Shown: positions 35,777 through 44,798, counted from the stretch's first letter. The stretch is DNA of 64,000 nt from Pseudomonas sp. CFBP13508 (GCF_005233515.1 NZ_QFZZ01000001.1:91320-155319); one strand, 5' to 3'. Notes: generated from the letters alone by a model not told the origin. Made by a program: numbers and translations.

Positions 35777-36550
35777 ATGAAAACAATCAAATCGAAATTC
35801 GCCACCGTCGCCTTTGCCCTGGCCAGTACCTTCATGGCCGGCGCCAGCCACGCGCAGGATACAACGCCTTCGGTGGTGATCGTACACGGCGCCTTCGCCG
35901 ACGGTTCCGACTGGGCCAAGGTGGTGCCACTGCTGCAAGCCAAAGGCGTGGCCGTTACCGTTGTGCAAAACCCGCTCACCTCTCTGGCCGACGACGTTGC
36001 CGCCACGCGCCGCGCGCTGAACAACCAGCAGGGCAAGGTGGTGCTGGTCGGTCACTCCTGGGGTGGCACGGTGATCACCGAGGCTGGCAGCGACCAGAAA
36101 GTCAGCGCGCTGGTGTATGTCGCCGCCTTCGCGCCAGACGCCGGGCAAACCAGTGGCGAGCAGGGTAAAGGCGCGCCGACGCCGCCGGGCATCAGTCAGA
36201 TCAAGGCCGACGCTAACGGCTTCCTCTATCTGACCCCCGAAGGCATGGCCAAGGACTTCGCTCAGGATCTGCCGGCCGCGCAAACTGCCGTCATGACCGC
36301 CACGCAAGGGCCGATCAAGGCCTCGGCTTTCGAAGATAAAACCACCGTTTCGTCCTGGAAAACCAAACCGTCCTGGTACCTGCTCGCTACCGAAGACCGG
36401 ATGATTCATCCCGATGTCCAGCGTTCTGCCGCCAAGCGTATTGGTGCGACCCTTGCAGAAGTGCACGCCAGCCATGTCCCACAGCAATCGCAGCCGGCCG
36501 AGGTCGCCGCAGTGATTCTCAAAGCCGTGCACAGCGTTGCTAAGCAGTGA
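35777..36550 (+). CDS. Exported alpha/beta hydrolase
   Basis: A 257-residue serine hydrolase with a signal peptide (MKTIKSKFATVAFALASTF, cleavage after SHA). The fold is marked by VVIVHGAFADGSDW (oxyanion region), the nucleophile elbow VLVGHSWGGT (Ser at about residue 95), an acid in LLATEDRMIHP and a C-terminal His in VHASHVPQQSQ. The family includes EstC-like esterases. The ATG follows AGGAGCTCATCCA. It is divergent from the HD/LuxR regulator and 26 bp upstream of a GMC oxidoreductase gene, probably one operon. Confidence 0.87.
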   Translation: MKTIKSKFATVAFALASTFMAGASHAQDTTPSVVIVHGAFADGSDWAKVVPLLQAKGVAVTVVQNPLTSLADDVAATRRALNNQQGKVVLVGHSWGGTVITEAGSDQKVSALVYVAAFAPDAGQTSGEQGKGAPTPPGISQIKADANGFLYLTPEGMAKDFAQDLPAAQTAVMTATQGPIKASAFEDKTTVSSWKTKPSWYLLATEDRMIHPDVQRSAAKRIGATLAEVHASHVPQQSQPAEVAAVILKAVHSVAKQ

Positions 36551-36576
36551 TCGCGGCATCGAAGGGGAGCGGGCGT

Positions 36577-38121
36577 ATGAACCCTCGAAGCGATCACGAC
36601 TATGACTTCATTGTCTGTGGTGCCGGCACGTCGGGTTGCGTGGTCGCTGCGCGGCTTGCCGATGAGTCAGGCGCACGGGTTCTGCTGATTGAAGCCGGCG
36701 AAGGTTACTCAGGCCCCGAGGTGACCGAACCGGCGCAATGGCCGCTGAACCTCGGCTCCACGCGCGACTGGGCATTCGAGGGGCAATCCGATCCACGCCT
36801 CAACGGTCGACGGCTCCCGCTGAGCATGGGCAAGGGGCTCGGTGGAGGTTCGAGCATCAACGTGATGGTCTGGTCGCGCGGCCATCGCTGCGATTGGGAG
36901 CATTTTGCTGCCGAGTCTGGCGACCCGGCCTGGGGCTACGCATCGGTGCTCGATTACTACCGCAGGATCGAAAACTGGCAAGGCAGCCCGGACGCCACCC
37001 GGCGTGGTTCAGGTGGGCCGGTACATGTCGAACAGCCGGCCACGCCTCAACCCCTTGCGTGGGCAACGCTGGAGGCGGCCAGCGATCTGGGCATCCCTCG
37101 ATTCGACAGCCCCAATGGCGAGATGATGGAAGGGCCAGGAGGGATCGCTGTCACCGACTTGCGCATCAAACAGGGCAAGCGCGAGTCGGTTTACGACGCT
37201 TACGTCCGGCCACGCTTGCACTGTCCGAACCTGACGGTGCTGACCGGGGCGTTGGTGACCCGCGTGTTGCTGGTCGGCACCCGGGCCGTCGGTGTCGAAG
37301 TGTTGATCGCCGGCGAGCGGCGGCGCTTTCATGCCGCATCTGAAGTCATCCTGTCCATGGGCGCGGTGCAATCACCGAAAGTGCTCATGCAGTCGGGCAT
37401 CGGCCCGGCGGATGAACTGCGAAAACACAGCATCGCACCGGTCGTTCATTTACCCGGTGTCGGCGAGAATTTGCAGGATCATCTGGCTTTCGGCTGCACG
37501 TGGGAATACCAACAACCCCAAGCGGTCGCTGGCAGCGGATGCGAAACCACCTTGTACTGGAAAAGCGACAGCCGCCTGGAAGCCCCGGACCTGTTGCAGT
37601 GCCAGTTGGCATTCGCGGTACCGTCTCCGCCTGAGGTCGCCGTCGAGCCGCCGGAGCATGGCTGGACCATGTTCGCCGGGCTGGCCAGACCTGCCAGTCG
37701 CGGACGCTTGCGGTTGTCGGGTGCTGGGCCGCTGGATGCACCGATCATTGAGCCGAACTCCCTGAGCGAGCCCGAGGACATGGCCGCATCCCATGCGTCG
37801 ATCGAACTGTGCCGGGCGCTCGGCAACAGCCAGGCCTTCGATGGGCTGATCAAGCGCGAAGTCGTGCCCGGGCCGAGAGAACGCCGCGCTATGGAACAGT
37901 TCATCCGCAACTCGGCGATGACCTACTGGCACTTGTCGTGTACGGCAAAAATGGGCCGCGATGCGCTGTCGGTGGTTGACCATCAATTACGCGTATACGG
38001 GATCGACGGGCTGCGCGTTGCAGATGCTTCGATCATGCCGCGCATCACCGTTGGCAACACGATGGCGCCGTGTGTCGTTATTGGTGAGCGGGCAGCGGAG
38101 CTGGTGCTTGCGGGAGTATAA
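36577..38121 (+). CDS. GMC family FAD-dependent oxidoreductase
   Basis: A 514-residue glucose-methanol-choline oxidoreductase. The FAD-binding motif DFIVCGAGTSGCVVAARL is at the N terminus, GMC signature regions are GKGLGGGSSINVMVWSRG and SMGAVQSPKVLMQSGIGP, and the active-site His is in MTYWHLSCTAKMG near the C terminus, followed by VADASIMPRITVGNTMAP. It oxidises an alcohol to aldehyde or ketone; the substrate is unknown. The ATG at 36577 follows AGGGGAGCGGGCGT. Co-directional with the exported hydrolase. Confidence 0.9.
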   Translation: MNPRSDHDYDFIVCGAGTSGCVVAARLADESGARVLLIEAGEGYSGPEVTEPAQWPLNLGSTRDWAFEGQSDPRLNGRRLPLSMGKGLGGGSSINVMVWSRGHRCDWEHFAAESGDPAWGYASVLDYYRRIENWQGSPDATRRGSGGPVHVEQPATPQPLAWATLEAASDLGIPRFDSPNGEMMEGPGGIAVTDLRIKQGKRESVYDAYVRPRLHCPNLTVLTGALVTRVLLVGTRAVGVEVLIAGERRRFHAASEVILSMGAVQSPKVLMQSGIGPADELRKHSIAPVVHLPGVGENLQDHLAFGCTWEYQQPQAVAGSGCETTLYWKSDSRLEAPDLLQCQLAFAVPSPPEVAVEPPEHGWTMFAGLARPASRGRLRLSGAGPLDAPIIEPNSLSEPEDMAASHASIELCRALGNSQAFDGLIKREVVPGPRERRAMEQFIRNSAMTYWHLSCTAKMGRDALSVVDHQLRVYGIDGLRVADASIMPRITVGNTMAPCVVIGERAAELVLAGV

Positions 38122-38156
38122 AGCGCCCACAACGCCCCGCTGCGCAAAATCTGCTT

Positions 38157-39098
38157 TCACTCGTTCGCAAGATTTTCCCGCGCCCACTGCTCGGCCGTCG
38201 TGACCTGTATCGTCTGCTGCTCATTGAACGTGCCCGCTTTCGGCCACGCCACACCTCGACCTTGGGCAAACACCGCGCGGTATTTTTTGATGTGGTGAGT
38301 GGGGTCTTTTTCCAGTTCCTGCATCAGGTGCGGCACTGTCCAGACGTTACGCTTGAAGGGCCGTCCGAGCACGCGTTCGAGAAGGCCCGCGACCTGTTCA
38401 TAGGTCAGCGTGTCGCCCGACAGATACACGATCTCGTTGCGAAAACGCGGTTCGAAGAAAACGATTTCTGCAGTCAGTTTGCCGATGTCGTCCGGGGTCG
38501 TCAGCGTCACGCTGGTGTCCAGGCTGCCCAGGGCGTTAACGGTGTCGTTGTCGAAATCAACGACTTCAAACACCGGCTCGAAGAGGAAACTGGTAAACAT
38601 GCCGGTCGAGATGATCACCCATTCGGTTTTGTCCTGCGCGCGCAGCAGTTCGCGCACGTCGAGCTGAGCATCGAACAGATCCTGCGGACTGCCCCGGCCG
38701 ATCACTTCGAAGTCCACGCCAAACTGCCACGGGAAGTAGCGCTTGATGCCGGACTTGAGCGCGGCGGTCGCTAGCTTCATCGGCGTCTCGCGACCAGCGA
38801 CCATGCCGGCGCAGCCAATGACGGTATCGAAAGGTGCGAAGACTTCGGCCAGTTGGTCGATCGAATCGTTGACCAGATCTGCCGCTACCATCTGCACGCC
38901 GAGACTGCGCAGTTCATCGATTTCGGCTTTCTTTGCCGGCACCTGACTGTCAATCGTCGAGGCCCTGAGCAGGACGCTGATCGTGCTGCCGGGCGAGCGC
39001 TTTGCCACTCGCGCAAGGTTGCGCAAAACCGGCAGGCCGAGCTCGCCTGCGCCCAGGACAAGAATGGATTGCGGGGAAGGGTGGTTCGATTCGGTCAT
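38157..39098 (-). CDS. NmrA-like / isoflavone reductase-like NAD(P)-binding protein
   Basis: A 313-residue atypical SDR. It begins with ILVLGAGELGLPVLRNLARV, a Rossmann loop of the NmrA/isoflavone-reductase-like group, and continues with FDTVIGCAGMVAGRETPMKL and RYFPWQFGVDFEVIGRG. The family contains aromatic alcohol reductases and redox sensors. The ATG at 39098 follows CAGGAGACATC. It is divergent from an HxlR regulator across 93 bp and convergent with the GMC gene. Confidence 0.85.
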   Translation of the reverse strand: MTESNHPSPQSILVLGAGELGLPVLRNLARVAKRSPGSTISVLLRASTIDSQVPAKKAEIDELRSLGVQMVAADLVNDSIDQLAEVFAPFDTVIGCAGMVAGRETPMKLATAALKSGIKRYFPWQFGVDFEVIGRGSPQDLFDAQLDVRELLRAQDKTEWVIISTGMFTSFLFEPVFEVVDFDNDTVNALGSLDTSVTLTTPDDIGKLTAEIVFFEPRFRNEIVYLSGDTLTYEQVAGLLERVLGRPFKRNVWTVPHLMQELEKDPTHHIKKYRAVFAQGRGVAWPKAGTFNEQQTIQVTTAEQWARENLANE

Positions 39099-39191
39099 GA
39101 TGTCTCCTGAGATCTGCATGTAAGATCGGCAAATGCTGGCACGATCGGGCAGCACTCAGAAGAAGGCACACGCGTGATACCAGGGGAAGAA

Positions 39192-39650
39192 ATGACTGAT
39201 CAGCAAGCGCTCAGTGAGGCAGAAGCAATCTGCCAGACGCTCAGACGAGACGATGATGGCGTGCGCCGCGAAGTGCTCGCGCACGCCGGCAGTCGCTGGT
39301 CTTTGGGCATCCTGCATGCCTTGGGGGTGTACGGCACGATGCGTCACGCCGAGATCAAACGGCAGATGACCGGCGTGACTCAGCGCATGTTGACCAAAAC
39401 CCTGCGTGCACTGGAACGCGACGGCCTGCTGACCCGGCGCGAGCTCGACCAGGTGCCGCCGCACGTCGAGTACGAGCTGACGCCATTGGGCATGGGCTTG
39501 CTGGTGCGGATGTCGCCGATCTGGACTTGGGTGGTGGAAAACGTCGAGGGTTTCCGCCAAGCGCGACGCACGTTCGATAGCCAGATCGGCAAGAAACCCT
39601 CATGGCAAATTCCTGTTCCAGCGCGGGATGATTCTGAAGCGTCAGACTGA
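39192..39650 (+). CDS. HxlR family transcriptional regulator
   Basis: A 152-residue winged-helix protein of the HxlR type: HAGSRWSLGILHALGVYGTM, HAEIKRQMTGVTQRMLTKTL, LERDGLLTRRE and VPPHVEYELTPLGMGL. The longer N terminus precedes the domain by about 30 residues. The start at 39192 is preceded by AGGGGAAGAA. HxlR proteins commonly regulate a divergent reductase, here the NmrA-like gene. Signal unknown. Confidence 0.9.
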   Translation: MTDQQALSEAEAICQTLRRDDDGVRREVLAHAGSRWSLGILHALGVYGTMRHAEIKRQMTGVTQRMLTKTLRALERDGLLTRRELDQVPPHVEYELTPLGMGLLVRMSPIWTWVVENVEGFRQARRTFDSQIGKKPSWQIPVPARDDSEASD

Positions 39651-39661
39651 GGTTTCGCGCT

Positions 39662-40075
39662 TCAGCTCAGCGGCACGGCGAAGACGGCGCTGGCGCGCGC
39701 GACCGATCGCTCACCGACGTGCAGACTGACGCCAGCAAACGCCAGTTGGCGGCCCTTTCTGGAGTGTTCAAGACGCACTTCGAGCCACTCGTTGATTTGC
39801 ACCGCACCGAGATAATCCAGGGTCATGCTCGCCGTGATCAACGGCTGCGGCGGATCGCTGGAGAAGGCCATGGCGTAGCCCATGCCCACGTCCGCTAGTG
39901 TCGCCAATACACCGCCATGCAAAGTGCCACGGCCGTTGGCGTGGCGGGAGTCGGTCAGTAAGCCCAACTCCAATTGCAGGCCGTGGCCTCTGGCGTAGAT
40001 CGGGCCGAGCAGATCCAGCAACGGACTGCTGCGGGTCAATGGAGTGAAACCTTCGGGAATGGCCGTGGTGTTCAT
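39662..40075 (-). CDS. PaaI family hotdog-fold thioesterase
   Basis: A 137-residue hotdog protein. SRHANGRGTLHGGVLATLAD is the PaaI signature with HGG and the catalytic Asp nearby; MGYAMAFSSDPPQPLITASM and GVSLHVGERSVARASAVF follow. It likely hydrolyses an acyl-CoA. The ATG at 40075 follows AGGATGGGATC. It is convergent with the HxlR gene and divergent from the GNAT gene. Confidence 0.88.
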   Translation of the reverse strand: MNTTAIPEGFTPLTRSSPLLDLLGPIYARGHGLQLELGLLTDSRHANGRGTLHGGVLATLADVGMGYAMAFSSDPPQPLITASMTLDYLGAVQINEWLEVRLEHSRKGRQLAFAGVSLHVGERSVARASAVFAVPLS

Positions 40076-40207
40076 GATCCCATCCTGATGCAGGTGGCTG
40101 ACCTGTTTGATTGGGCGGGGAAACACAGAAGGGGGCAAGCACTATGCGGATGGGGAATTTGCTGCGATAAGTGCTGTACACGGAACTGACCAGCAAGGAG
40201 CTACGGG

Positions 40208-40663
40208 ATGGATATTCAAATTCACATTGCGAGGGATGCGGATGCATCGGCTATCAGTGAAACGATCATCAAGACGCTCCGTGAGAGCAATGCTCGCGAC
40301 TATCCACCCGAGATCATTGATCGAGTGATTGAAAGTTTTTTGCCCTCGAACATCCTTCGTTTTTTGACTGAGCGTCAAGTGCTGGTCGCTACGCTCGAGA
40401 GTCAAATCGTCGCAACGGCAAGTCTCGATCAAGACGTTGTTCGAAGCGTATTTGTCGACCCGGACTTTCAAGGAATGGGGGTTGGAAGACAGCTGATGAA
40501 GCGCATTCAATCACTCGCCATGGACACAGGTTTCAATTTGCTGCGCGTTCCTTCTTCAGTCACCGCAGAAGGCTTCTATGCTTCCCTCGGCTTCAAGAAA
40601 ATCAGAGATGAGTTTCATCAGACGGAGCGCACGATCATCATGGCGAAGAAGTTGAAACGATAG
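40208..40663 (+). CDS. GNAT family N-acetyltransferase
   Basis: A 151-residue acetyltransferase with the acetyl-CoA binding motif VDPDFQGMGVGRQLMKRIQ (about residues 84-102) and the C-terminal EGFYASLGFKKI. Substrate unknown. AAGGAGCTACGGG precedes the ATG. Base composition looks clearly lower in GC than the neighbours, suggesting recent acquisition. It is convergent with the DUF3885 gene with only 7 bp between stops. Confidence 0.87.
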   Translation: MDIQIHIARDADASAISETIIKTLRESNARDYPPEIIDRVIESFLPSNILRFLTERQVLVATLESQIVATASLDQDVVRSVFVDPDFQGMGVGRQLMKRIQSLAMDTGFNLLRVPSSVTAEGFYASLGFKKIRDEFHQTERTIIMAKKLKR

Positions 40664-40670
40664 CGTTCAC

Positions 40671-41300
40671 CTAACGTTTAAGCCTGCCGAATGTGGTTTC
40701 CATCGCTGCCCGGTCATGGTCGAGCAACCAGGCATGATGTCGTTGATAAAGCTGCAAAAGTAGTTCGGTGTTGGCTCCAACCACGTCCATGCCTCTGTCG
40801 TCATAGGGAAAGACCATGACTCGCTTGGGCAGATTGAACAGGTAGACAGCACAGTTCCCACGCGGTTGGATAGCACCGAAGTCCTTGGCCAATGCGCACC
40901 AGAGTAATGCTTGAATGCTCGTGACAGACGCTTCGAAGGCGACGTTGACCCAGTATTCCGGTTCTTGCTCACTGAACCATTCCTCGTTGTCTATTTCTTC
41001 GCTCCAGATGCACAGCGCTGATGGAGTGTCGATGCCAGCAGATTTAAGGGCGCGAAGAGTGCTGCGATGGGCGAATCGATTGCGACCGGAATGAATGCGC
41101 AGGCATGCGACAAACGATGCGTCCCCCTGGAAAATGTCGCCGCAGATGGTTATGGATTTGCGCATAGCGGTCAGGAATTGCTCGATCATTCCGCCCGTTT
41201 CGGAGAGTTCGAAACGCAATCCTCCGGGCCAGGAATAGAAAAGCGGACGGGCGAATGCCTGGGGTCCAAATGCGTTTTCGATCTCAGCTCTCAGATTCAC
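40671..41300 (-). CDS. DUF3885 domain-containing protein (GTG start)
   Basis: A 209-residue soluble protein of unknown function. The C-terminal FNLPKRVMVFPYDDRGMDVV contains the YDDRGMD motif that defines DUF3885; the N-terminal half begins FGPQAFARPLFYSWPGGLRF. Related proteins occur in polymorphic-toxin and immunity contexts in other bacteria, but nothing of that kind is beside it here. The start is GTG after AAGGGAAGAAA. GC content is modestly below the neighbours, like the adjacent GNAT. Confidence 0.72.
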   Translation of the reverse strand: MNLRAEIENAFGPQAFARPLFYSWPGGLRFELSETGGMIEQFLTAMRKSITICGDIFQGDASFVACLRIHSGRNRFAHRSTLRALKSAGIDTPSALCIWSEEIDNEEWFSEQEPEYWVNVAFEASVTSIQALLWCALAKDFGAIQPRGNCAVYLFNLPKRVMVFPYDDRGMDVVGANTELLLQLYQRHHAWLLDHDRAAMETTFGRLKR

Positions 41301-41348
41301 TTTCTTCCCTTCAATGTGGATTTCTGTTTGTTCAATACGCGGGTGAAG

Positions 41349-42290
41349 TCAATGCGAAGACACAAACGGCGAAGCAGTCGTCGGTGCCGGCAGCGCATAG
41401 GCCTGTTTCATCCACGCAACTTCCGCTAGCGGTGTGCGGCCGAAGAGGCGTTTGAAATCGCGGCTGAATTGCGAGGCGCTTTCGTAGCCGACCAGAAACG
41501 CAGATTTTGCCGCGGTCAGGTCGTTGCGCAGCATCAGCAATCGCGCCTGGTGCAGCCGCGTCGATTTCAGGTACTGCATCGGCGAGGAATCGGTGACCTT
41601 GCGAAAGTGCAAATGAAAATTCGGCACGCTCATCTGCGCTTCCTCGGCCAGGGTTTCTACGTCGAGATGTTGGTTATAGCAACTGTGGATCTTGTGGATG
41701 GCGCGGGTCACTTTGCCGAACTGACCTTGCTGGGCGATGGCGGCGCGCAGGGTGCCGCCTTGTTCGCCGGTGAGGATACGGTAGTAGAGTTCGCGCAGCA
41801 TCGCCGGGCCGAGGATTTGCGCGTCGGCATCGTTGCTCACCACTTCAAGAAAACGCAGGGTCGACCGGTGTAGCGGTTCGTCGAGAGGCGAGGCGTACAT
41901 GCCCATCGGCTGCGCTGTAGGGAAATCCCACCGCTCATCCACTTGCTGAATCAGCTCGCCGGCCAAGGCGAAATCCAGACGCACGTACACCGCGAGCATC
42001 GGCTCGGCTTCGCTGGCGTCGGTTTCCATGGTGAAGGGTACCGGCACCGACACCACCAGATAATGCTGAGCGTCGTAGACGTAGATTTCATCGCCGAGAT
42101 AGCCGCGTTTACGCCCCTGACAAAGGATCACGATGCCCGGTTCGTACAACACCGGCGTGCGGGTCAGCGGTCGGTTGGAACGCAGGAAACGCACATCGTC
42201 CAGCGGGCTCAGGTTGTAACCCTCCAGCGGGGCGAGCTGGCTCATTAACTGGACCATGCGCGCTGTGATAGGGTCTTTCGGTTTCGGCAT
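41349..42290 (-). CDS. AraC family transcriptional regulator (AraC_N type)
   Basis: A 313-residue regulator with the AraC_N sensor domain (about residues 20-190: YNLSPLDDVRFLRSNRPLTR, PGIVILCQGRKRGYLG) and a C-terminal double HTH (LAEEAQMSVPNFHLHFRKV; AFLVGYESASQFSRDFKRLFG). In such regulators the target is usually a neighbouring oxidoreductase; the SDR at 42575 in the same direction lies upstream of it, separated by a repeat element. Confidence 0.9.
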   Translation of the reverse strand: MPKPKDPITARMVQLMSQLAPLEGYNLSPLDDVRFLRSNRPLTRTPVLYEPGIVILCQGRKRGYLGDEIYVYDAQHYLVVSVPVPFTMETDASEAEPMLAVYVRLDFALAGELIQQVDERWDFPTAQPMGMYASPLDEPLHRSTLRFLEVVSNDADAQILGPAMLRELYYRILTGEQGGTLRAAIAQQGQFGKVTRAIHKIHSCYNQHLDVETLAEEAQMSVPNFHLHFRKVTDSSPMQYLKSTRLHQARLLMLRNDLTAAKSAFLVGYESASQFSRDFKRLFGRTPLAEVAWMKQAYALPAPTTASPFVSSH

Positions 42291-42360
42291 GGGCTGTGGG
42301 TTTCCTTGTGAAAAGGCGGGTTTGAACCTGTCTGGCTGATTGGCGGGGTATCAGACAGAG

Positions 42361-42561
42361 CCCTCACCCTAGCCCTCTCCCAGAGGGAGAGGGGACTGAC
42401 CGTGGTGTTTGATCGGGATCTGCCGACCTGAAATATCGCGCCGAATGCTGACCGCGCTGTTCTAGAGTAATAAGCCCTGCGGAAATCTTCGAGGCAGGCT
42501 CAGGAGTTGAATCCACCCGCGATCGGCTCCCTCTCCCTCCGGGAGAGGGCTGGGGTGAGGG
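42361..42561. repeat. 201-bp intergenic element with 21-bp terminal inverted repeats
   Basis: Left end CCCTCACCCTAGCCCTCTCCC and right end GGGAGAGGGCTGGGGTGAGGG are inverted copies with one mismatch. The interior shares GGGGACTGACCG, GGTGTTTG and GACCTGAAATA with the composite repeat at 5376-5731. It lies between an AraC gene and an SDR gene. No ORF is present. It may be a small non-autonomous (MITE-like) or structured RNA repeat. Confidence 0.8.
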
Positions 42562-42574
42562 TGCTTTTGATCTT

Positions 42575-43399
42575 TCAGCCATCCGTCGAGCGGCTAAGCG
42601 CTGCCCATTGCTCAATACTCTCCGCCGTGCGCTGCAATTTGTCACGCACCAGCGCCAGCGCATCACTGCCCAATAGCAGGTGAGCCGGCGGGTTTGGACT
42701 GTCGATGATCGTCAGCATGACCCGTGCAGCTTTCTGCGGATCGCCCAACTGATGGCCGCTTTTCTCCTCCCGGGCCTTGCGCACCGGATCGAAGCTTGCG
42801 TCGTAGTCACTGATGCTACGCGGCGTGCGTTGCATCGAGCGGCCTGCCCAGTCGGTGCGAAATGACCCCGGCGCCACAGCGGTGACAAAAATATTGAAGG
42901 GCGCAAGCTCCTTGCTCAAGGTGTCGGAGATCCCCTCAAGCGCAAACTTGCTGCCGCAGTAATACGCGATCCCGGGCATGGTGATATGGCCGCCCATCGA
43001 AGTGATATTGAGGATATGCCCCGCGCGGCGCTGGCGGAAATACGGGACGAAAGCCTTGGTCACCGCCACCGCGCCGAATACGTTGACGTCGAACTGGCGG
43101 CGCATTTCCTGCAGCGATGACTCTTCAAAAATCCCCTCATGGCCATAACCTGCGTTGTTGACCAGCACGTCCACCGGGCCGTGACGATCCTCCACAGCCG
43201 CAACCACCCCATCGATGGCATCGAAATCGGTAACGTCCAGCGCCACCCCATGCGCGCGCTCGGGCGACAGCGCTTCGAAGGCTGCCAGAGCGGATTCACT
43301 GCGCACTGTGCCGATAATCCTGTGACCTTGAGCGAGCGCTTCCTTGGCCAGAGCCTGGCCGAAGCCGCTGCTGACACCGGTGATGAAAAGGGTCTTCAT
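42575..43399 (-). CDS. SDR family oxidoreductase
   Basis: A 274-residue classical SDR: FITGVSSGFGQALAKEA (cofactor loop at residue 6), VNNAGYGHEG (about 87), catalytic ITSMGGHITMPGIAYYCGSK (Tyr about 155). The group is that of oxidoreductases annotated as ketoreductase-like, with no defined substrate. The gene stands upstream of, and in the same direction as, an AraC regulator beyond a repeat element. Confidence 0.88.
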   Translation of the reverse strand: MKTLFITGVSSGFGQALAKEALAQGHRIIGTVRSESALAAFEALSPERAHGVALDVTDFDAIDGVVAAVEDRHGPVDVLVNNAGYGHEGIFEESSLQEMRRQFDVNVFGAVAVTKAFVPYFRQRRAGHILNITSMGGHITMPGIAYYCGSKFALEGISDTLSKELAPFNIFVTAVAPGSFRTDWAGRSMQRTPRSISDYDASFDPVRKAREEKSGHQLGDPQKAARVMLTIIDSPNPPAHLLLGSDALALVRDKLQRTAESIEQWAALSRSTDG

Positions 43400-43525
43400 G
43401 GATCTGTACTCCAGCAGGCAATTGGAGAGGCCATGCTAGGGCGGATAACGCTGGCGGACGATGCCGAATCGGATCGAAGTATTGCCTGTTCCTATCAATA
43501 GAGTTTTCGATCAGGTCTTGCCTCA

Positions 43526-43570
43526 AAAAACGGAAAAGTCCTGCAGGTCTCATACCCGCAGGACTTTTCC
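43526..43570 (-). terminator. Rho-independent terminator of the repeat-protein gene
   Basis: On the minus strand a 13-bp perfect stem (GGAAAAGTCCTGC/GCAGGACTTTTCC) with a 13-base loop is followed by CGTTTTTTG. It is 18 bp after the gene's stop codon. Confidence 0.88.
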
Positions 43571-43588
43571 TGTCTCGGCATCACGCGC

Positions 43589-43921
43589 TTAAGCTGCGCG
43601 ACGACCCGGTGTACGGTCCGATCCATCAGCGGCGAGGGCCTCACCCAGTGGGGTGCGGTCTGAGCCGTCGGCAGCGATGGCCTGGCCTTGTGGGGTCTTG
43701 TCATAGCCGTCTTCAACCAGGCCTTGTTCCTCGAGGCGGTTGCGGCCGTTTTCAGCCAGAGCCTGGCCCTGCGGCGTACGTTCCGAGCCATCGGCAGCAA
43801 CAGTCTGCTGTGGTTCGCTGACCTGGGTGAAGAAACGTTCTTCCTGATTACTCGGTACGGCGAATGCGCTGGCGCTCAGAGCGAAAGTGGCGACGGCGAT
43901 CAGTTGGCTTACAGTTTTCAT
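43589..43921 (-). CDS. Exported protein with five 14-residue repeats
   Basis: A 110-residue protein with a signal peptide (MKTVSQLIAVATFALSASA, cleavage after AFA). After a short linker, residues 42-110 are five tandem units of the form AADGSxRTPxGxAL (42-55, 56-68, 69-82, 83-96, 97-110); the second is the most diverged. The D-G-[SY]-x-[RK]-T-P motif is Asp/Gly-rich and could bind cations or fold as a small solenoid. Similar Pseudomonas proteins are sometimes labelled phage infection protein, but I know of no evidence for that. The start at 43921 was chosen for the signal peptide. Confidence 0.8.
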   Translation of the reverse strand: MKTVSQLIAVATFALSASAFAVPSNQEERFFTQVSEPQQTVAADGSERTPQGQALAENGRNRLEEQGLVEDGYDKTPQGQAIAADGSDRTPLGEALAADGSDRTPGRRAA

Positions 43922-44218
43922 GGCGGTGACTCCGGTCAAGTTGAGATTGAGGTCCGGGTCGTTCAGATCCGTATCTGGTTAACCCGTTGCAGTGGTGTGT
44001 TCTGCATGGGTTCAGATTAGGGGGCAGGGCGGTGTCGGTGTTAAGCGGATACTGTCGGCGATTTGCCTGATTCTGCTCGCTGAAGATGATTTTACAGACT
44101 ACCGACCTTCAGGCTTCAAGCTGTGATTCCGACACTGAATACCGATATTGCATTCGTTGATATTGAAAAGTGGCTTGGAAAAGCTAAGGTTCAGGCTTGG
44201 TCTCAAGGACGATCCTCC

Positions 44219-44770
44219 ATGGCTTTGAATATCCGTACGGCGGCGGCAACCGATGCAGATGCCATCCAGCGCATTTATGCCCCAATCGTTCTGAATACTG
44301 CGATCTCTTTCGAAGAAACACCGCCGAGCATTACGGAAATTGCGCATAGGATAACTAAGACGCTTCAGACTTATCCCTATCTGGTGGCTGAAGAGCAGGG
44401 CGAGATCAAAGGCTATGCATACGCAAGTCAGCATCGCGCACGTCCGGCCTACCGATGGGCCGTTGATGTGACCGTGTACATCGCAGAATCAGTTCGTCGT
44501 CAGGGCGTCGGCCGAGAACTTTACGGGACCTTGCTTTCGATTCTTGAAAAGCAGGGATTTCACTCAGCCTACGCTGGGATCGCGCAACCAAATGAAGGCA
44601 GCGTGGGCCTGCATGAGTCACTAGGATTCACCCAAATCGGCATGTACCCGGAGGTAGGGTTCAAGCTTGGAAAATGGCACGATGTCGGCTACTGGCGACT
44701 CGGCCTGAACCAGGCGACTCCACCGCTGGAGCCAATCATCTTCCCCGAGCTTGAAGTCGCATCACAGTAA
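44219..44770 (+). CDS. GNAT N-acetyltransferase, PAT/ArsN1-like
   Basis: A 183-residue acetyltransferase close to the phosphinothricin/arsinothricin N-acetyltransferase group: IQRIYAPIVLNTAISFEETP, GYAYASQHRARPAYRWAVD, VTVYIAESVRRQGVGRELY (acetyl-CoA loop), GIAQPNEGSVGLHESLGF and GKWHDVGYW. ArsN1 detoxifies arsinothricin by acetylating its amino group and is encoded in ars clusters. Here the gene ends 29 bp from the end of arsO. The start at 44219 fits the family; the frame is open to 44123. Phosphinothricin or methionine sulfoximine acetylation is an alternative. Confidence 0.85.
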   Translation: MALNIRTAAATDADAIQRIYAPIVLNTAISFEETPPSITEIAHRITKTLQTYPYLVAEEQGEIKGYAYASQHRARPAYRWAVDVTVYIAESVRRQGVGRELYGTLLSILEKQGFHSAYAGIAQPNEGSVGLHESLGFTQIGMYPEVGFKLGKWHDVGYWRLGLNQATPPLEPIIFPELEVASQ

Positions 44771-44798
44771 GCTCGCGCGAATTTGTCGGCGCGAGCAA

